Assembly: GCF_012220205.1 (NCBI RefSeq) | Contig: NZ_CP047225.1 | Coordinates: forward strand, 806,001-870,000 | Length of the DNA stretch: 64,000 nucleotides | Origin: Mycoplasmopsis gallinacea | Lineage (GTDB): Bacteria > Bacillota_I > Bacilli_A > Mycoplasmatales > Metamycoplasmataceae | Reading direction: 5' to 3' | Shown: positions 56,839 through 64,000 of the stretch, piece after piece | How the letters are laid out: each line of letters begins with the position of its first letter | Numbering within the stretch: the first letter of the stretch is position 1 | Notes under the pieces: model-generated | Told to the model about the DNA's origin: nothing | The model's database searches: none | Seen by the model: the letters and a program-made list of their open reading frames with translations, nothing else | Made by a program: the position numbers and the translations under genes

Positions 56839-56885
56839 AAAAAGTGCATTTTTTACTTAAAAAAATAGGCAAAAATGCACTTTTT
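56839..56885. terminator. Bidirectional hairpin before the microprotein gene
   Basis: Perfect 15-bp inverted repeat AAAAAGTGCATTTTT / AAAAATGCACTTTTT with a 17-base loop. It lies between the microprotein promoter and the giant gene's end and would block read-through; it also borders the -35 region of the microprotein promoter. Confidence 0.65.
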
Positions 56886-56939
56886 ATTTTTTTGAAAATT
56901 TTTTAGAGCCTCCTTAAATGGAATTTTTGCAAGAAAAAC

Positions 56940-56955
56940 CCTGCTTAGCAGCAGG
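56940..56955 (-). terminator. Terminator of the giant repeat-protein gene
   Basis: Stem CCTGCT / AGCAGG with TAGC loop; on the minus strand followed by GTTTTTCTTG. Six bases after the stop. Confidence 0.75.
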
Positions 56956-56961
56956 ATTTAA

Positions 56962-59900
56962 TTATTTAAGAGCACCAAGATATCCTTTTTCAAGAGAATC
57001 TATAATTACATCGGTTTTTGATTTAGAACGGTTATGTCTATCTATAGGGTTTTTGATTCTATAGTAAACATATGCAAGAAGTTGATCGGCTCAGTAGTTT
57101 GAATTATTTGTACCATTTGATCTATTTCCTACAACAAATTCTGAATCATAACCACCTCTAGAAGCATTTTTAGCTCCCATAATTTGCATTTTTCTTTTGT
57201 TTGAATTAAGATAACTTACATATTGATTCATTTTCATACTATCTCACGCTCTTTCGTAAGCATTATAAAGTCCGAAGTTAAATGTTCCTTCAGCAGTTGA
57301 GTTTGTAGCGTTTCAGAATAAGAAATCACTAATACCAGCTTTTTCTTTTAAGAATCAAAGCGCTACAGCTGAAAGACGATACATTGCCTTATAACCTGGA
57401 AGTGTTTTGAAATATTGTGGATTAGCATTTCGATCAATTGCTACGCTCATAAGTTGTTTGTACATTGGTTCAAATAAAATACCAAGGAAGTTTTTAACTT
57501 CATCTACAAGATTGAAAATACTAATTCCTAATTCAAAGCCATAATTTGGCTCTTTAGGATCTTTAGGTTGCGCATTTGATCCACCTGAAGATGAACCTGA
57601 ATTTGAAGATTCAGTTGTTTTAAATTGGAACACACCATTAAGAATTGAGTACATTCCAGTTGTTTTGCTTTTGTTGCTTCTTTCAAAAAGAAGGTTAATA
57701 AATTTAACGTAATCGTTATATCCAATAGCTTCAATAATTCCGGAAATAAGTTTTTTACGCTCCATAATTTTCTTAAGTGAGATGTTTGTTTTAGCATCAT
57801 TTAAGAAAATAGACATAATTCCTTTTTTCACTTCTCTTATTAAAGCATTGAAAATATTAACTTCATTTTCAAAGTTATTAGTTTTAATGTTATTGAAGAT
57901 ATTATCGAAAATAATGTTAAATTCGCTATATTTATCGCTAACAATTTCTTTTAAGGTTGATTTAAGAACTCTTCTTAATACATCAGAATCGTCTCCATTA
58001 TTAAATTCAATTCCATTTTCACGAAGCATTTTCACAACAATTGCGACAATTCCGTTGATAAAACGATTATCTTCACGTTTAAATACTTCTTTAATTCAGT
58101 TTTTAACTTTACCTTTCACTTCATTGCTTCTTGAGCTATTTAAGAATGCTGAAAAGGCACTAATTCAATTAGTTTTCTTACTATAAACAGTATTTGCATT
58201 GTCAACTATATATTCAACTAAAATAACAAGCACTTCTCTAATGTTTCTATTTTGAAGCGCAATTGTAAGCATATCATTAACTGATTCAGTATCACTTGCT
58301 CCAAGAAGAGCACCAATATTTAAGTCTCTAAGAACTTGACCAATTTTTTCTTCGGTGCTTAAAAGAGCATTTATTACATCACCAGCAAGGGCTTTAATGT
58401 TTACTTTATTGTTTTGAATTAATGGGTCAGTAATAATTTGTTTGAAGAAACTATAGTTGGTAATATCCATTCCTTCAAAAATGTCACGCTTGATATTTTG
58501 AATAAGTTCATCAACACTTTGATTATTTTTAAGTGTCATTGCTACTGAATTTGCAAATCGATCTAGCACACCAATTCTTTCGGCAAAATTACCAAAATCT
58601 TCAACAACGCTATTAATCATTGCGTTTGCATTAGCATTATTATTAATTTCTAAGAAGGTAAAGAATTTATTAACCATTTTCTTAACAACTTCTTTAGTTG
58701 TAGCATTTGTTAAAGCATCTTTAACAAATGCTTTTAAGTGCACTTTAAATGTTGCTTCATTATTTGAAACTTTAAGGTAGTTTTGAAGCATTTCCATAAT
58801 TGAACTTGATTGATTAATTATTTCAGGGTTATTGATAATAAATTTAACTACATTTGAAATGATTTCTTTTAAGTTATTGTTTCGAATTGTTGCATTTACA
58901 ACTGAAATAAAATCACTACTTGGCAGAATTTTACTGCTTAAAAACTCTCTAGTTTCAGTTCCTAAGGCATCTCAAAGAATTTGACCAAAGTTAAGCTCTT
59001 CAAATCCGTAGTCAATTAAGTTTTTAATGAAAGTAATTAAATCATTTTTATTTGAGCTATATAAATTAGTTCTTGTTAAATCTTTAAGCAGATCAATAGC
59101 TCTTGCTTCTCAATTTTCACCACTTGCAAAGGTTTTAAATTTTTCAATTAATGGAGTTAATAAATCATTTATGTTAAGGTTTGTTCCATTTTGACCTAAT
59201 TTATCAAAAAGATTTTTCATTAAATCTTGAGTAAATTGAACTTTATTTTCAGTTGAAGTGTAAATTTCAAATAAGTTTTTAATTAAACTTTCTTTGTTAG
59301 TTACGTTATTTAAAATTCTTGAATATTGAGTTTTGATAATTTCAGTAGTTGCTATCTTAGCTGCAACATTTTTAAATGATTCATTATTTGCAATATCTAA
59401 AATAACTTTTTTAGTTGCTAAAGCTAAGTTATTGTTTTGGTTTGTATTTGCAAAAAGAGCTTTAATAAGTTCTTCATAACTATTTGCATTTTTAATAGCT
59501 TCAAAATTAAGGTGCACTGATTTAAATAATTCACTTAAAAGACCTTTAGCATTTTCACTACCTAAAATTGTGGTAATTAGGTTTTTAATTTGGTCATTTG
59601 TAATTGAATATTTATCTAAAAGAGTTTTTAAGCTTGGGAAATTGTTAATTAAATTGAAAGTAAATTCAGCATCATTTCCAAGTTTTGCAAAAAGTGCCTT
59701 AATTGCTTCAAAGAACACTTCGCGATGTTCAGTTCCAAGTTTTGAATTAACAATTGATTTAACAATTTGGTAGTTGTTAAAGTCAAATAAACCAAGAATT
59801 GCAGGAACTAAACCATCAGTAAATTCACTAAGGTTATTTGAGGCTAAAATCTTATCGTAAATTGTATTGAATAAACTATCTCAAAGGTTAGCTTGTTTAA

Positions 59901-62900
59901 GAATTGGAATAATTTCGTTTACAATTGCTTTACCAAGACGTGGAACATCAACATTTTCAAGTTCAATTCCATAATCGGTTGCAAATTTAGTAAGAATATC
60001 ACTTCCAATAATACCTACTTGCTCATTTTGAACAAAGTTTTCAAGAAGGTTTTTAATGTCGCCTTTAAGTGATCTTAAAACATCTTTTTTACTTAAAATT
60101 CAGTTAATTAAATCATTTGGGCTATTAATGTAATCAATTCATCTTGTATCATCAATAATTAAAGCAATTGCTTTTTTAACAATGTTATTAAGCGAATCTT
60201 GAGCTAATAATTCTCTAACTGTATTAGCAAGGTTAACTCTATTTGTGTAAGCTAAAATTGGTGATGAAGAATCGATTCTTTGGATTGCTCCAATAACAAG
60301 ATTTGCAATTACTCCTTCTTTATTTAGACCCACAAATAAGTCTTGAAGGATTTTGATAAAGGCAGCTTTGTTGTTTTTAATAAAACTAAGTTCAAGCAGT
60401 TTATCAACTAAAGCTCTTGGATTTTTGGTTACTTTATCTACAAAAATATCTTTAATTGCACTTGGAATTTTAGTAATGATTGAAAAGGCATTTGTTTTAT
60501 TAGCTTTTGCTTCATTAGTGATTTGCACAATTTTGTCTAAGATTGGGTTAATTAAGTCAATTTGATTTAAAACAGTATGCAAGTTATTTGAAATATCTCT
60601 AAGTAAGCGATCAACATTAGCATTAGTTACATCAACATGATATGTAGTAAGCGTGGTTTTTAAGAAACTGTAAATTTTTGAAGTAACTTGAGTTTGAGTA
60701 GTTAAGTCATTGATTAATTTCTTTAAATCTTCTGCTATTGAATTAATATCAATAATTTCAAATAATTTATTTGAAATGTCATTATATGAAGTTACGTTGG
60801 CAAATTGATCAGCTTTTAAAAGCACTGATTTAATGGTTTTATTAATGATATTTTTAACGTTAACGTTATTTAAAATGTAAACAAGTAATTCTTTTGTTTC
60901 ATTTTCAGGAAGATATTTAGCGATTGTATCTTTAGTATCTTGTCCAAGTGAGTTAAAGATTTTCTCAACAAGTTCTTCTTTGTTGCTATTAATGAAGATG
61001 TTTTCAACAATTTTAACTAAGTCGTTTTTATTTTCAGTAATTAATCTACTTGTAGCTAAATCTTTTACAAGGGCAACCACTTTAGATTCAGTTTGTCCAG
61101 CTTGCACAAAGATGTTTTGAAGTCCATTTAATAAACCAGTTACTAATGAAGACGCATTAAAGCTAAGTCCATTTGAACGAATTGAAGCAACAATTGTTTC
61201 GAAAGCAAGATCTGAAATACCAATGTGTTTATCTAAAATGTCATATAAACCAATTAAGTTGGTAATTAACCCATCAATATTTGAAACTCCAGCAAGGTAT
61301 GGACGCACGTTTGAATTATTAAGGAAGTTTTTGATAATGTTTTTAATAATTTCTTTTACATCTGATTTTTGGAGAAGTAAGTTGAAAATTTGTTTAATAT
61401 CAGGTTTAATTAAAGCTATAAAATCATTATCAGAAACGATTGCTTTAGCTAATTCATCATATGAATAAGTGTTTTTGTAAATATCAACGTTGTTAATGAT
61501 TCTGGTAGCAGCTTTTTTGAGAAGCAATTTAACTTGAGAGCTTTGAAGAAGTTCTCTAACTACATTTTTAAGTTTGTTTCCATCAGCTGAAAGTTGCTCA
61601 GCTATTGAAGCAAAATTAATTGCTTCAAGAATTTTCTCGATATTTTCGTTAATGTAGTATTTATCAATTAATTTATTTGCAATATTGCTAAGCTCAGTTT
61701 TGTTAGTTGCACTTCAGATATTTGAATTTAAAATAGCATGCACTATTGAGTAATCTTTAAAGTCGATAATTTGACCAAAGATTTCTTTTGATACATTAAT
61801 TAAGGCATCAAAGTTTCGAATTTCACTCTTTCTAGCATTTAAAGCAACCATGAATTTTTTAATAAGTGAGTTAGATTTATCTACATAAATAATGTTTTTA
61901 ACAACATCCACAAGTCCATTACCTAAAGAAGATGAAACTGTGAAGTTAAATCCATTATCACTAAGAAGTTTATTAACTGTTTTAACAATTGTTGCACTTA
62001 AATTATCGCTTGTTAAGATTGCTTTAACTAATTTATCAACTTCACTTGATAAATTAAGTAAATCACTATCACGTAAAATAGTTGCAATTAATTCTTTTGG
62101 CTCATTAATTAACGGAATTCATGAATTATTTCTAAACCCAAAGTTAATAATTGATTCAATAATTGCATTTGTATTTTCATTTGAAAGAGCTTGATTGACT
62201 AATGATTGAGCATTAGTTTTATCAAGGTAGCTTCAAATTTGAGAATTATCATTAACAATTGCATTATTTAAAATCTGAGCTAAGCTTCCATTTTTAATTG
62301 CTTTATTTAAGTAGAATTTAAGAATTTTCTTAAGGTATTCACGGTTTGAAGTAACAATTTGTGAATTAAAGATTTTTTCAATAAAGCTTGCAGGATTTGC
62401 ATTGAATTTTTCAAGGAGCTTTTCTTTAATTAAACCAGGAAGTTTTTTGAATTCTTCTGAAGGAGTGTTGCTTACTTTTGCTTTTTCAAGCACGTTAAAG
62501 ACAGTGTCAAATAAAGCGTCGTAAATTCCTAACTGCTTAGCAAGCGGAATGATGTTATCAACCGCTGAAGAAACTAAGTTATATGAAGCGCCATTTTCAT
62601 AAACTTCAAATAATTGTGATTGAAAGACATTATTAGCAACATTTTTGATAATGTTTTTAATTTTGTTATCTCCAAAAACACTTTCAATAATAGCTTTAGC
62701 TTTTTGTTTGTATTCTAAAGGAGCAGCATTATTAACTAATGCTTTAATAATTTCTTCAAAACTTGTAGCATTTGCTATTGAGTCAAAGTTATTGATGGTT
62801 TTAGTAACTACATCAAAAACAATATCTTTAAATGAAGCGTTATTAAGCACAAATTGGCTTAAAATTACAACTTCTTCTTTAGTTGCATACTTGCTAATTT

Positions 62901-64000
62901 CTTCTTTAAGAGAAACTGGAAGAAGATCATAAATTTTCTCAACTTCTTCAGTTGTATCTAAAAAGTGGTTGTAAATGTTTTTAACAATTTGAATTAAGTC
63001 ATTTTTATTTCTTGAAACAAAGCTATTGTTAAGCAATTTAAACATTTTAAGCATTGTAGCTTCGGTTTGGTTATTGTCAAATAAATCATTAAAGGCAAGC
63101 TTAATTTTTCCAACTAAATCGTCTAAAGTATTTGCTCTACTATCATTTGCAAATGTAACAAGGGCACTAAAAACACGGTTTACAATGTCAAATTCTTCTT
63201 CAGATTGAATAATTAAGCTAATTAAATCTGAAATAACTTGTTCTTTATTAGTTGTATTTTCAAATACTCATGAGTAGCCATTATTTAAGGTATTAAGAGC
63301 GATTCCTTTAATTAATTTAGTTGTAAATGGATCTTTTAATTTTTCCTTAATTAATGGTTTTAAGTTCGCTTCAAGTAAGTTGATTAAGTCTGCATTTTTA
63401 ACAACTTTTAAAAGAAGTTCCTGGTAGCTATTTGCACTTGCAAGATCAGCAGCATTATCAGTTGAAAATTCAACTACTTTTAAAAGAACTGTTTTAGTTT
63501 TAGGATCCTTAATTAGATTAAGTACAAACTGGTTAAGTTCAGAAACATTTACATTTAAGCTACTTGCAACACCATTTAAAAGGCCATTATTAATTCAAGA
63601 TTCAAGTTTTGGATGAGCAATAGTTTGATTTACTAAAGCGCTTAAAAGCAACTTAGCATCTTCTTTATTTGCGCTGAAAAATTCTGAACTTAAAATGCTT
63701 TTCATTAATGAGTAATCACCAAAATTAATAATTGTTCCAAGTTGATTTTTAACTTCATTTAATGAAGCAGTTAAATCACTACTTTCTTGTAATTTGTTAA
63801 AGAAAATATCAACAGCTGAATTAATAATTCCTTTTTCATTAGCAATTTTAATTAATGAAGTAGAAAGTTTTAATAAACCATCATCATATTTTTGATCTTC
63901 AAAGTTGTATCCATAATCGCTTGCAATTGTTTTAAGTAATTTAACAAAGCTACGGTTGAACGTTCCATTATTTAAAATTTTAGCTACAAGTGGTTGTCCA
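56962..64000 (-). CDS. Giant helical repeat protein, C-terminal 2345 residues (N-terminus outside window)
   Basis: One frame runs unbroken from the window edge to the TAA at 56962, through many TGA Trp codons. Most of it is helical, rich in Leu, Ile, Asn and Lys, without membrane segments. Three diverged copies of a unit of about 660 residues are seen: anchor NKND(L) with its Asp codon at 62998, 61021 and 59041 (spacing 659 and 660 codons), each followed by IxxIVxNIxxx-like helices and, about 40 residues on, an LVxxxLN.NxxxK.I segment. A Ser/Gly-rich linker (SSNSGSSSGGSN, near 57580) precedes a different C-terminal domain of about 250 residues ending NPIDRHNRSKSKTDVIIDSLEKGYLGALK-like in pattern (aromatic and Arg-rich, no anchor). 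Giant mycoplasma lipoproteins with N-terminal GDSL/SGNH hydrolase domains (for example MilA of M. bovis) are comparable in size; that link is a guess, as the N-terminus is not visible. Confidence 0.8.

Noticed and set aside
57528-57800. Minus-strand 90-residue frame in the giant gene
   Set aside because: Other-frame shadow of the giant repeat protein; no RBS and no independent support.

Overview
The window comes from a wall-less bacterium of the Mollicutes, most likely a Mycoplasma/Mycoplasmopsis of the hominis group. It is very AT-rich. Dozens of otherwise intact genes read through in-frame TGA codons exactly where Trp is expected, so UGA codes for Trp. The gene families are typical of that group: Opp and Pot transporters, a giant repeat surface protein, GA-module proteins, ECF S-components, and IS1634- and IS30-type insertion sequences. 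I do not claim a species. All CDS limits below use UGA=Trp, so many genes look split under the standard code but are single frames.

Layout. 1-1702: end of an oligopeptide-transporter operon (OppB/OppC-like permeases). 1823-9106 (minus): a large GA/FIVAR-module surface protein broken by a 1872-bp IS1634-like element with an exact 213-bp direct duplication; a 17-nt homopolymer lies upstream of the gene. 9408-13807: sucrose locus with a PTS EIIBC (minus) divergent from a single frame that fuses sucrose-6-phosphate hydrolase to fructokinase, then a small membrane protein. 13947-14943 (minus): Fic-fold protein with an overlapping upstream partner. 15051-18738 (minus): heterodimeric ABC exporter. 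18911-20272 (minus): APC permease. 20714-25682: potABCD polyamine transporter. 25934-28162: second APC permease and small ORFs. 28277-34768 (minus): choline-kinase-like protein, an unknown protein, holA, comEC, comEA, an Smr protein, a nicotinamidase-like protein and fpg. 34864-39366: DUF4011-type helicase with a Vsr-like nuclease domain. 39465-41352 (minus): ECF S-component and an unknown protein. 41432-43288: IS30-type transposase and a 0.6-kb non-coding stretch with two copies of a hairpin repeat. 43289-53756 (plus): mscL, upp, an ECF S-component, leuS, lon, trpS, thrS and a membrane protein, with a tRNA-Ser(GCU) on the opposite strand. 53856-56498 (minus): gyrA. 56704-56796 (minus): a 30-residue protein with eight Cys in a CxC ladder. 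56962-64000 (minus): the C-terminal 2345 residues of a giant repeat protein.

How it works together. The genes fit a scavenging parasite: import of peptides, sucrose, polyamines, amino acids and vitamin-like substrates, uracil salvage, and remnants of a DNA-uptake system beside a DNA polymerase III subunit. Surface variation is suggested by the IS-split GA-module gene and the giant repeat protein. The strongest leads for something undescribed are the metallothionein-like microprotein (56704-56796), the hydrolase-fructokinase fusion with a preserved internal start (11176-13605), the Fic pair with a Gln in place of the catalytic His (13947-14943), and the giant protein built from 660-residue repeats.
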